DNA from: CAISDA01 sp050258555
GTDB taxonomy: Bacteria > Bacteroidota > Ignavibacteria > UBA10030 > UBA8401
Assembly: GCA_050258555.1 (NCBI GenBank)
Contig: JBLMZA010000141.1
Span: forward strand, 14,551-78,550
Length of the DNA: 64,000 nucleotides
Direction: 5' to 3'
The stretch's first letter is position 1, and each line of letters starts with the position of its first letter. This document shows positions 8,578-16,538 of this stretch, piece after piece. The notes under the pieces are model-generated. The model did not search any database. It was not told where the DNA came from and was given only the letters and a program-made list of their open reading frames with translations. A program made the position numbers and the translations under genes.

Positions 8578-10572
8578 TCAGCGTTCGATGTCGGTCCTGA
8601 AGGCGATCGGTCCGCTTCGCTGCGGTCGGCTCTCGGCGATCATCGTCCGATGGAGAAGCTGCGAGGAAAGAATGCCGACCATGGCCATGTTGTCGAAGTT
8701 CGAAAAGACGGCGCCATTGCCGCGCTGCCGGCATTTGGCATAGAGCCTTTCGACCAGTGCGGGATTGAAGAGGCCTGATTCGCGCAGCGCTTCATGGCTC
8801 AAGGCTTCGGCCACGTACTCGGGCGCCTCGGCTCCCACGAAGCTTGCGGCATCGGGCGAGCGGTACGGCTGCTTCTGCCGCTCCACGATCTCATCGGGAA
8901 TGAGTCCGCGCGCGGCATCCTTCAGCACCTTCTTTTCTCTCAGGCCGGAAAGCTTTAGGGAAGCAGGAAGCGCATTGGCGAATTCGATCACCTGCGCATC
9001 GAGAAACGGGAAGCGTCCTTCCACCGAGTGGGCCATAAGCATGCGGTCTCCCTGCGCCGAGAGCAGATATCCCGAGAGCAGCGTGGTGACTTCGATGTAC
9101 TGCGCCTGCGCCAGCGGATCCCAGCATTCAAATTCCGAAGGAAGTTCGTCGATAAGCGAGCGCGAAGGATGCTCGGCAAGCGAATCGATCGTCTGCTGCG
9201 AATAGAAATTCTTCAGCCCCGACGTCGTGCGCCAGCGCGGCTCGTGCGAGAAGCCCGGACTGCCCGCGCGCTCCAGTCCCTGCTTCCAGAACTCGAGCGC
9301 CATGCCCTTGGCATGCTGCGGAGAGCGCGCGAGATACGGATAGAGGCGGTCGAAGAGCCGGTGCCGCCATTTCGATTCCGGCACGCGCGCCCAGAATTCC
9401 CGGATCTTCGCCTCGCGGAACAGATCGTACCCGGCGAACATTTCATCGGCGCCCTCGCCGGTGAGCACGGCCTTGATGCCCGCTTCGCGCACGCACTGCG
9501 AAAGCAAATACAGCGGGGCCGGAGCCGTGCGCAGTACCGGCTGCTCGGTGTGGCGGATGACATCGGGAAAGATGCGCGCGATGTCGGCGCGCGTCACGAC
9601 CACTTCGCCGTGATCGGAATCGAGCGTCGAGGCCATCATGCGCTGATACGGCGTCTCGTCGTATTCGGCATCGGCAAAGCGCAGAGAGAATGTGCGGAAG
9701 ACGCCGTCCTTGGCCATGCGCCCCATCTTCGCCACAAGCGAGCTGTCGAGACCGCCGGAAAGATAGCTTCCCACAGGAACATCGGCACGCACCATGCGCA
9801 GTTCGGTGGCGCGGTAGAGATGGCTGCGCAGGCAGGCGGCCGCTTCTTCGGCATCGGCCGCGACAGTGCCGTTCGAACGGGCGGCATGGGGAAAGGACAT
9901 GCTCCACGCGCGCGTTTCGGACCAGCTGCCGTCGGCGCGGTATGTTCGCACGACGCCGGGCACGAGCAATTCGACGCCCTCGAACATCGTTGTCGGCGCC
10001 ACAGGCGACCAGTAGGTGAACGTCTGATCGAGACCGCGCGGATCGATGCGGCGCGGCACAGAGGGATGGGCAAAGAGCGCCTTCACTTCGCTGGCAAAGG
10101 CCACGAAGCCGCCGCCCTGGTGAATGTAGAGCGGCCGTACGCCGACGCGGTCGCGCGTGAGCATGAGCGTGCGCGTCGTCGAATTCCAGATGGCAATCGC
10201 CCACTGTCCGTTGAACTTCGCGAAGCAGGCGTCGCCCCACGATTCATAGGCATGAAGGATGACTTCCGTATCGGAATGCGTGCGGAACCGGTGACCGAGC
10301 GCCTCGAGCTCCGAACGGAGCGCGATGTAATTGAAGATATCGCCGGTGAAGACGATCCACAGCGTTTCATCCTCATTGGTCATGGGCTGCTGTCCGGTGG
10401 GAAGATCGATCAGCGAGAGCCGCGCATGGACGAGTCCCGCATGCGCGTCCCGATAGATGCCGAATTCATCCGGACCGCGATGACGGATGGCGCCGATCAT
10501 CGCCTCGAGCGTACTGCGCCCGGGCGCCGAGTGTGGATCAACAGTTGCGACAAAGCCGGCAATTCCGCACAT
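8578..10572 (-). CDS. asnB: Asparagine synthase (glutamine-hydrolysing)
   Basis: 664 residues, normal for AsnB. Cys2 of MCGIAGF is the glutaminase nucleophile. The N-terminal half is a class II glutamine amidotransferase (RHRGPDEFGIY) and the C-terminal half carries the ATP-pyrophosphatase loop SGGLDSSLVAK. It makes asparagine from aspartate, glutamine and ATP; some paralogues amidate other acids during cell-surface polysaccharide or peptide synthesis, which cannot be excluded. It is a single gene, divergent from proBA, with a 195-base shared upstream region. Confidence 0.92.
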   Translation of the reverse strand: MCGIAGFVATVDPHSAPGRSTLEAMIGAIRHRGPDEFGIYRDAHAGLVHARLSLIDLPTGQQPMTNEDETLWIVFTGDIFNYIALRSELEALGHRFRTHSDTEVILHAYESWGDACFAKFNGQWAIAIWNSTTRTLMLTRDRVGVRPLYIHQGGGFVAFASEVKALFAHPSVPRRIDPRGLDQTFTYWSPVAPTTMFEGVELLVPGVVRTYRADGSWSETRAWSMSFPHAARSNGTVAADAEEAAACLRSHLYRATELRMVRADVPVGSYLSGGLDSSLVAKMGRMAKDGVFRTFSLRFADAEYDETPYQRMMASTLDSDHGEVVVTRADIARIFPDVIRHTEQPVLRTAPAPLYLLSQCVREAGIKAVLTGEGADEMFAGYDLFREAKIREFWARVPESKWRHRLFDRLYPYLARSPQHAKGMALEFWKQGLERAGSPGFSHEPRWRTTSGLKNFYSQQTIDSLAEHPSRSLIDELPSEFECWDPLAQAQYIEVTTLLSGYLLSAQGDRMLMAHSVEGRFPFLDAQVIEFANALPASLKLSGLREKKVLKDAARGLIPDEIVERQKQPYRSPDAASFVGAEAPEYVAEALSHEALRESGLFNPALVERLYAKCRQRGNGAVFSNFDNMAMVGILSSQLLHRTMIAESRPQRSGPIAFRTDIER

Positions 10573-10767
10573 AATGTTCCCCGTTGATTATGCCGTGAAA
10601 TGCATGGAGGTCAGCTGTTCCGGAAAAGATACGGAAAAACAGATACAGAAACCAACACGAGGAAACGCACCGGCGTTCCGCGCGCATGCCGAATGAAGGG
10701 CTGAATTTCCGTTGATTATTCCGTATACTATAGGATATATCATCACTGATGACGGACACACGAATCC

Positions 10768-11904
10768 ATGCAGAGAATCCAGCGCTTCCTCCATACTCAT
10801 ACCACCGTTGTCGTCAAGATCGGAACGAATCTGCTTGCCGATAAAGCGACAGGCATCAATTTGCAGCGTGTCGATGCGATTGCGCGCAATGTCGCGCAGC
10901 TGCGCGCACAGGGACACCATGTGGCGATCGTCTCTTCGGGCGCCATCGGCGCAGGCGTCGCGGCGCTGAAGATGAAGCAGCGTCCGCGCACGATCCCGGA
11001 AAAGCAGGCCGTGGCATCGATCGGCCAGCCGCTGCTGATGGAAGCCTACGTGAACGCCTTCCGCAGGCATGACCAGACGATCTCGCAGATCCTGCTGACG
11101 AAGGACGATTTTGCGACGCGACGGCGCTTTGTGAATGCGCGAAACACGTTCACCGCGCTGCTCAGGCGCGGCATCGTGCCCATCATCAACGAAAACGACA
11201 CGGTGGCCGTCGAAGAGATCAAGCTCGGCGACAACGACAATCTTTCGGCGATGGTCGCCAATCTGATCGAAGCCGATGCGCTCATCATCCTGAGCGACAT
11301 CGACGGACTGTTTTCGGACGATCCCTCGCGCAATCCGGATGCCGAACTGGTTCCGATCGTCGAGCGCATCACGCCGGCAATCGAGCGGCTCGCCAAGGGC
11401 GCGCGCTCGGAGCTCTCAACGGGCGGCATGGCGACGAAAATCCAGGCGGCAAAGCGGTGCGTCAATTCGGGCATCGCGATGATCATCGCCAACGGGCGCA
11501 GCGCCGATATCCTTCGGGATATCTTTTCGGGATCGTTCACCGGCACGCTCTTTCTTCCCTCGAAGCGCTCGCTGAGCGTGAAGAAAAAATGGATCGGCTT
11601 TGTGGCTCACGCCAAAGGATCGATCATCGTCGATGAAGGCGCCAAGCTCGCGCTCATCAGAAAGAACAAGAGCCTTCTTCCCTCGGGCGTGACCGATGTG
11701 CAGGGCACATTCAGCGCGGGCGATACGGTGTCGGTTCGCGACACGGCGGGACAGGAAATCGCGCGGGGCGTGAGCGCCTTCTCATCGCGCGACATCTGCC
11801 TCATACGCGGGAAGAAATCGGCGGAAGCCGGACGGCTGCTCGGACGCGCCGCGGCGGAGGAAGTGATACACAAAGACAATCTTGTCGTGATCGGAGAAAA
11901 GTAA
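10768..11904 (+). CDS. proB: Glutamate 5-kinase
   Basis: 378 residues: an amino-acid kinase domain (TTVVVKIGTNLLAD, IVSSGAIGAG, PIINENDTVAVEE, LSDIDGLF, STGGMATKI) followed by a C-terminal PUA domain, the full-length form. It phosphorylates glutamate as the first step of proline synthesis. proA follows after a two-base gap, so the pair forms the expected operon. Confidence 0.96.
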   Translation: MQRIQRFLHTHTTVVVKIGTNLLADKATGINLQRVDAIARNVAQLRAQGHHVAIVSSGAIGAGVAALKMKQRPRTIPEKQAVASIGQPLLMEAYVNAFRRHDQTISQILLTKDDFATRRRFVNARNTFTALLRRGIVPIINENDTVAVEEIKLGDNDNLSAMVANLIEADALIILSDIDGLFSDDPSRNPDAELVPIVERITPAIERLAKGARSELSTGGMATKIQAAKRCVNSGIAMIIANGRSADILRDIFSGSFTGTLFLPSKRSLSVKKKWIGFVAHAKGSIIVDEGAKLALIRKNKSLLPSGVTDVQGTFSAGDTVSVRDTAGQEIARGVSAFSSRDICLIRGKKSAEAGRLLGRAAAEEVIHKDNLVVIGEK

Positions 11905-11906
11905 CG

Positions 11907-13157
11907 ATGGCATCGATGGTGGAACGAAAAGCGCGGGCGGCCAAGAAGGCCTCTTCCGCGCTCGGCACGGCCGGGACGGCGCAGCGCAACGAGGCGCTGC
12001 AGGCGCTCATGCGGCAGCTGCGCGAACACCGCTCGGCGATCCTTGCGGCCAATCAGAAGGACCTGAAGGCCGCCGCGCGCAATGGCCTCTCTTCCGTGCT
12101 GACCGAGCGCCTCACATTGAACGAGCGCAGAATCGAGCAGATGATCGGCGGCGTCAGCGACATCATCGCGCTGCCCGATCCGATCGGCCGCATGCTCGGG
12201 CGCGTCGAGCGGCCCAACGGCCTCGTCATCGAGAAGATGAGCGTGCCCCTGGGCGTCATTGGCATCATCTACGAATCGCGGCCCAATGTGACCGTGGACG
12301 CATCGGCGCTCTGCCTCAAGTCGGGCAATGCCGTAGTGCTGCGCGGCGGCTCGGAGGCGTTCCATTCCAACCGCATGCTTGCCTCGCTCATCAGCGCCGC
12401 GCTTGGCGAGGCGGGACTTTCGGAGCATTGTGCGGAATTCATCAATACGACCGACCGCAAGGCGGTGCTCGAGATGGCAAAGCAGGATGATGCCATCGAT
12501 GTGATCATTCCGCGCGGAAGCCAGCAGCTCATCTCCCTCATCCGGACGCATGCCACCGTGCCGGTGATCGCGCACGGCGAAGGCAACTGCCATGTGTATG
12601 TGGACGAGAGCGCGGATCTTTCGATGGCCGAAGAGATCGTCTTCAATGCAAAAGTCCAGCGGCCCTCGGTCTGCAATGCGGCCGAAAAGCTTCTGGTGCA
12701 CCGGCATGTGGCGCCCGAGTTCCTGCCGCGCATCGTCACGAGATTGAAATCGGCGGGCGTGAACGTCAAAGGCGATCCGGAGGCGCGCCGGCTTGCACAG
12801 GGCATGGCGCCGGCAACGAAAGCGGACTGGCCGAAGGAATATCTCGATCTGACAATTGCCGTGAAAGTGGTCGACAGCCTGGATGACGCCGTCGGGCATA
12901 TCGCCCGCTACGGGTCGCATCACTCGGATGCGATCGTTACCGACAATCGGGAGCGCGCGGAGCGCTTTCTGAAGCATGTCGATTCAGCGGCCGTGTATGT
13001 GAACGCCTCGACGCGCTTCACAGACGGATTCGAATTCGGGCTTGGCGCCGAGATGGGCATCAGCACGCAGAAACTGCATGCGCGCGGCCCCATGGGTCTT
13101 GCGGAACTGACTACCGTGAAATATGTCGTACGCGGAACGGGACAGGTGCGTGTGTAA
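11907..13157 (+). CDS. proA: Glutamate-5-semialdehyde dehydrogenase (gamma-glutamyl phosphate reductase)
   Basis: 416 residues, family length. Characteristic pieces are IGIIYESRPNVTVDA, the nucleotide-binding region around VVLRGGSEAFHSN, and PSVCNAAEKLLVH with the catalytic Cys. It reduces gamma-glutamyl phosphate to glutamate semialdehyde, the second step of proline synthesis. GGAG within CGGAGAAAAG sits about 8 bases before the ATG at 11907 and overlaps the end of proB, supporting coupled expression. Confidence 0.96.
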   Translation: MASMVERKARAAKKASSALGTAGTAQRNEALQALMRQLREHRSAILAANQKDLKAAARNGLSSVLTERLTLNERRIEQMIGGVSDIIALPDPIGRMLGRVERPNGLVIEKMSVPLGVIGIIYESRPNVTVDASALCLKSGNAVVLRGGSEAFHSNRMLASLISAALGEAGLSEHCAEFINTTDRKAVLEMAKQDDAIDVIIPRGSQQLISLIRTHATVPVIAHGEGNCHVYVDESADLSMAEEIVFNAKVQRPSVCNAAEKLLVHRHVAPEFLPRIVTRLKSAGVNVKGDPEARRLAQGMAPATKADWPKEYLDLTIAVKVVDSLDDAVGHIARYGSHHSDAIVTDNRERAERFLKHVDSAAVYVNASTRFTDGFEFGLGAEMGISTQKLHARGPMGLAELTTVKYVVRGTGQVRV

Positions 13158-13188
13158 CCGGAGCATCCCCAGCCCCGCACGTCTTCTC

Positions 13189-13821
13189 TCATTTGACGCC
13201 GATATGCTCGTGGTAATACTTCATGAGCTCGGCATTGTTGGAAAGTTTCATCTTCTGCAGAATATGCGTGCGGTGCGTGCTGACCGTCTTCACGCTCAGA
13301 TACAGCATTCTCGCGATTTCACCGACGGTCTTGCCGTCGGCGATGAGCTCGAATATCTCATACTCCCGGTTCGACAGCAGTTCATGCGGCGCGTGCGATC
13401 CTCCTTCGCGCAGCGATGCGGCGAGTTCCTTTGCCAGCGCGGCGGAAATATGCATGCTGCCCATGCTCACTTCCCGGATCGCAGCCAGGAGCTCATGAGA
13501 CGGCGCCGATTTCGTCACATACCCCGATGCGCCGGACTTGATCGCCTGAACGGCGACCTGGTCTTCGGGATACATGCTGAAAATCAGCACCGGCAGCTTC
13601 GGGTCGATCATCTTTGCTTCCTTCAATATCTGCAGGCCGCTGGTGCCTTCGAACTTCAGATCGAGCACGAGCACATCCCATTTCTGCTCCGACAGATGCT
13701 TCACCACCTCCTGCGCATTTTCGGCCTCTCCGATGGCCGAGACGTCACCGCTTTCGCTGAGCAGACGCTTCACGCCTTCGCGCACCACCTGATGATCGTC
13801 AGCGATCAGTATTTTCATCAT
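13189..13821 (-). CDS. NarL/FixJ-type response regulator
   Basis: 210 residues. Receiver domain with acidic pair in ILIADDHQ, phosphoacceptor Asp54 (LVLDLKFEG) and the conserved Lys in GYVTKSAP. It is followed by a LuxR-type helix-turn-helix (LSNREYEIFELIADGK, TVSTHRTHILQKM). It should bind DNA when phosphorylated by the kinase encoded immediately upstream, whose 3' end overlaps its start by 23 bases. Its targets are not identifiable. Confidence 0.93.
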   Translation of the reverse strand: MMKILIADDHQVVREGVKRLLSESGDVSAIGEAENAQEVVKHLSEQKWDVLVLDLKFEGTSGLQILKEAKMIDPKLPVLIFSMYPEDQVAVQAIKSGASGYVTKSAPSHELLAAIREVSMGSMHISAALAKELAASLREGGSHAPHELLSNREYEIFELIADGKTVGEIARMLYLSVKTVSTHRTHILQKMKLSNNAELMKYYHEHIGVK

Positions 13822-15319
13822 GATTATCGTTCTCTGGTTGTGTGCCCGTGTTAGTCGGGAAAGGAATCCGTACGGTGATCAATGTAAACTTGCCCGGCTC
13901 GCTCGACACGGAGAGCTCGCCTCCGCAGGCCCGGGCCCGCTCTTTCATGCCGATGATGCCGATCGATACGGCATCGTTTGCCTGTTCCTCGGTGATGCCG
14001 ACGCCGTTATCTTCCACCTCAAGCACGAGCCCGTGATTATCGGGATAAAAGCGCACGAACACCTTTGCCGCCCGGGCATGGCGCTGTACATTGTTGAGCG
14101 CCTCCTGCAGAATGCGGAAGAATGTCGTGGCGACGGCCGTTTTCACCTCCGGAACATCTTCGACGATCGTCCAGGAACACTCGATCGTGGAATGCGTCTG
14201 GAAATCCCGGATGTGCCATTTCATCGCTTCGATGAGCCCGAACTCGTCGAGCAGCGCCGGACGGAGCTTCGCCGAAATCTTCTGCACGCTTCTGATGAGC
14301 CGGCCGGTCATCTCTTCGATCGACTCGCAGTCGCGGAGCGCGGCATCCGTATCCTTCCGGATCGTGCCCTTGAGCAGCGAGATGTCGAATGCCAGACGCG
14401 TCAGAGACTGGCCGAACTCGTCATGGATTTCGCGTGCGATCCATGAGCGTTCGCTTTCTCCGGCATGCTGCAGCCGGTCGGAGAGCGCCCGCAGCTGCGA
14501 GAGATATTTTTCGCGCTCATGCTCCTGATGCCGCTGCTCCGTGATGTCGATCGTCGCCCCGACGGCGCGATCGTATAATCCTTCCGGCCCCGGAAAAAAC
14601 TCTCCCGACACATGCACGATGCCCTCCTGGCCCGTCTTCTGATTGATCATGCGCATTTCAAAATCAATCGGACCGTGCGTCTCACCGGCTTTCTTCACCG
14701 CTTTCATCACCCGGTCGCGGTCGTCCGGATGCACGACCAGGATAATCTCGTCAAGCGTGAGCGAAGGCATGCCGACACCGTAGATGTTCTGCAGCTCCTC
14801 CGACAAGATCACGGTGCCGGAATCGAAGTGCATCTCCCATGCGCCGATATGCGCCAGACGCTCGGCCGCCGAGAGCATGAAGCGCGACGCATGGAGCTCC
14901 TCTTCGATGAGCTTGCGTGTCGTGATATTATCGTGTGCGATGACGATATAGGTCTCGCCGCCCCAGCGAAGCTGTGTAATCTTCGCGGTGAACCATCGCT
15001 TCTGCGTCGGCGAGTGACAGGCATATTCAAATGAACATGCCTGCTGTCTGCCTTCGGCAATCTGGTGTATGCACCGTGCAACCTCCGCGCCGTCCTCCGA
15101 GCCGTTTCCGGCGGCTCTCCTGCACGCCTCAAGATAGTTCGCGCCTTCCGACACCGACGCCGGATCGACGCCGTTGGCCTCGGCGAATTTTTTCCATGCA
15201 CGATTGGCCGTCAGGATCGTGCCGTCTTTCGAGATGATGCAGATATGCAAGTTGAGCGCATCGAATGCCGTCTGGGCCATTGCCCTGACCGACTCTGCGC
15301 TTTGGGGATGATGTGTCAT
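13799..15319 (-). CDS. PAS-domain sensor histidine kinase (HisKA_3 type)
   Basis: About 506 residues without a predicted membrane segment, so probably cytosolic. Three PAS/PAC-like regions (ISKDGTILTANRAWKKF; the tract after LHASRFMLSAAERL; FEMRMINQKTG) precede a HisKA_3 phosphoacceptor (IAREIHDEFGQSL) and a HATPase domain (LQEALNNVQRHA, VEDNGVGI). This is the usual partner of NarL-type regulators such as the overlapping downstream gene. The ATG at 15319 is preferred: the frame stays open up to 15382, but that region contains a candidate promoter. Confidence 0.92.
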   Translation of the reverse strand: MTHHPQSAESVRAMAQTAFDALNLHICIISKDGTILTANRAWKKFAEANGVDPASVSEGANYLEACRRAAGNGSEDGAEVARCIHQIAEGRQQACSFEYACHSPTQKRWFTAKITQLRWGGETYIVIAHDNITTRKLIEEELHASRFMLSAAERLAHIGAWEMHFDSGTVILSEELQNIYGVGMPSLTLDEIILVVHPDDRDRVMKAVKKAGETHGPIDFEMRMINQKTGQEGIVHVSGEFFPGPEGLYDRAVGATIDITEQRHQEHEREKYLSQLRALSDRLQHAGESERSWIAREIHDEFGQSLTRLAFDISLLKGTIRKDTDAALRDCESIEEMTGRLIRSVQKISAKLRPALLDEFGLIEAMKWHIRDFQTHSTIECSWTIVEDVPEVKTAVATTFFRILQEALNNVQRHARAAKVFVRFYPDNHGLVLEVEDNGVGITEEQANDAVSIGIIGMKERARACGGELSVSSEPGKFTLITVRIPFPTNTGTQPENDNHDENTDR

Positions 15320-15351
15320 GCTTGTTCGTGTCCGCGCCTCAAGGCGGACTT

Positions 15352-15382
15352 CAAAAATAAAGTCCTTATACCATAGTTGCAA
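15352..15382 (-). promoter_or_regulatory. Candidate Bacteroidota-type promoter for the NarL two-component pair
   Basis: On the minus strand TTG (15380-15382) lies 20 bases upstream of TATTTTTG (15352-15359). This fits the TTG / TAnnTTTG layout described for primary-sigma promoters in Bacteroidota. It sits about 35 bases before the chosen kinase start. Inference from pattern only. Confidence 0.35.
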
Positions 15383-15431
15383 TAGCTGTATAACACATTT
15401 TTACACGCCGAAGTTTATTTCCGCGTGCCTT

Positions 15432-16139
15432 TCACAGCACACCGGAGAGAGAAAGCAGATAATCGATGAAGGGAATGAGCAGAGCGGTGACAGCGCCCAT
15501 CAGTCCGATTGCCAGACCGCTCACGGCGCCTTCCACGGCGCCCAGCTCGATGGCGCGCGCCGTGCCGATGCCGTGCGCCGAGGCGCCGAGGGCGAGTCCC
15601 CGCGCCACGGGACTGTTGATGCGGAAGAGATCGAGAATGAAGGGACCGGCCACCGCGCCGAAGATGCCGACAGCGATCACGATCACCGCGGTCAGCGCGG
15701 GCAATCCTCCGCTGTTTCGGGCGATCTCGATGGCAATCGGCGTCGTCACCGATTTCGGCTGCAAGGTGGCGATGAGTTCATGCGAGGCCCCCATCGCCGC
15801 GGCCACGGCGATCACGCTCACAATGCCGACAAGGCTTCCGGCAATGAGCGCCGTCATGATCGAGACGATGTTGCTCCGGATGTGGATGTACTGTTCGTAC
15901 ATCACAAAACCGAGCGCGACAACCGACGGCGCCAGAAGAAAGTCGATGATCCGGCTGCCTTCCTTGAACGCGGCATATTCGATGTGGAACAGGTGAAGGA
16001 ACGCAATGATAAACGCGATCGACGGAAGGATCGGATGCAGAAGCGCATTCCGCGTCCGCTGGTACAGGATCGACGCGCCGATGTATGTGCCGATCACCAG
16101 CACGAGAATGAAGATCTCGGAGTTCAGAAATCCGCTCAT
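15432..16139 (-). CDS. lrgB: LrgB-family membrane protein
   Basis: 235 residues, almost entirely hydrophobic, with the LrgB/CidB signature regions (KSVTTPIAIEIARNSGG, GLALGASAHGIGTARAIE). LrgA/LrgB and CidA/CidB pairs are holin-like proteins linked to murein hydrolase control and, in some organisms, to export of small carboxylates. The start ATG at 16139 overlaps the lrgA stop as ATGA (16136-16139), so the two are coupled. An in-frame upstream start at 16175 would lie inside lrgA. Confidence 0.9.
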   Translation of the reverse strand: MSGFLNSEIFILVLVIGTYIGASILYQRTRNALLHPILPSIAFIIAFLHLFHIEYAAFKEGSRIIDFLLAPSVVALGFVMYEQYIHIRSNIVSIMTALIAGSLVGIVSVIAVAAAMGASHELIATLQPKSVTTPIAIEIARNSGGLPALTAVIVIAVGIFGAVAGPFILDLFRINSPVARGLALGASAHGIGTARAIELGAVEGAVSGLAIGLMGAVTALLIPFIDYLLSLSGVL

Positions 16140-16537
16140 CGCTTCCCCTTCCCTTCGAAGATCTGCTGTATCCAACCTGTCGCCGCGATCACCAGCACGG
16201 TGCTGATGAGGCCGGCGGTGATGATCGTGAATTTATTCTGATCGAGCACATCCCAATAGGCCATCACGCCCACTCCGGCCGGAATGAAAAACAGGGACAT
16301 GCTCGATGTGAGCATGTGCGCAGCCGGACGAACGGCATCGGGGCGGACGACGCCCGCCAGCAGCGAAAAAAACAGGAGCAGCATGCCCAGCACCGAACCC
16401 GGAACGACATGTCCCACGGCTGCGCTGAGCGCGCTGCCGAGCGCATAAAACAGAAGAACGATGAAAAGGCCCTGCAGCCGCCGCAGGTGCAGCGGCAGTG
16501 CCTTTTTCACATGCCTGTGTTCTGCCTGATGCGCCAT
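16136..16537 (-). CDS. lrgA: LrgA/CidA-family holin-like membrane protein
   Basis: 133 residues with four predicted membrane helices and the family blocks VVPGSVLGMLLLFF and LTSSMSLFFIPAGVGVM. It should form the membrane partner of LrgB. Its ATG at 16537 lies one base after the stop codon of the upstream phosphodiester glycosidase gene, so all three genes are likely read from one transcript. Confidence 0.9.
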   Translation of the reverse strand: MAHQAEHRHVKKALPLHLRRLQGLFIVLLFYALGSALSAAVGHVVPGSVLGMLLLFFSLLAGVVRPDAVRPAAHMLTSSMSLFFIPAGVGVMAYWDVLDQNKFTIITAGLISTVLVIAATGWIQQIFEGKGKR

Positions 16538-16538
16538 G

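Noticed and set aside
10573..10767. Promoter for proBA around TATACTATAGGATATAT
   Set aside because: The AT-rich block looks like a -10 region, but no -35 lies at 16-18 bases, so I could not define a specific promoter.
15320..15382. Longer N-terminus of the PAS kinase
   Set aside because: The extra 21 residues carry no PAS similarity and overlap a TTG-N20-TATTTTTG promoter-like element; ATG 15319 is a better start.
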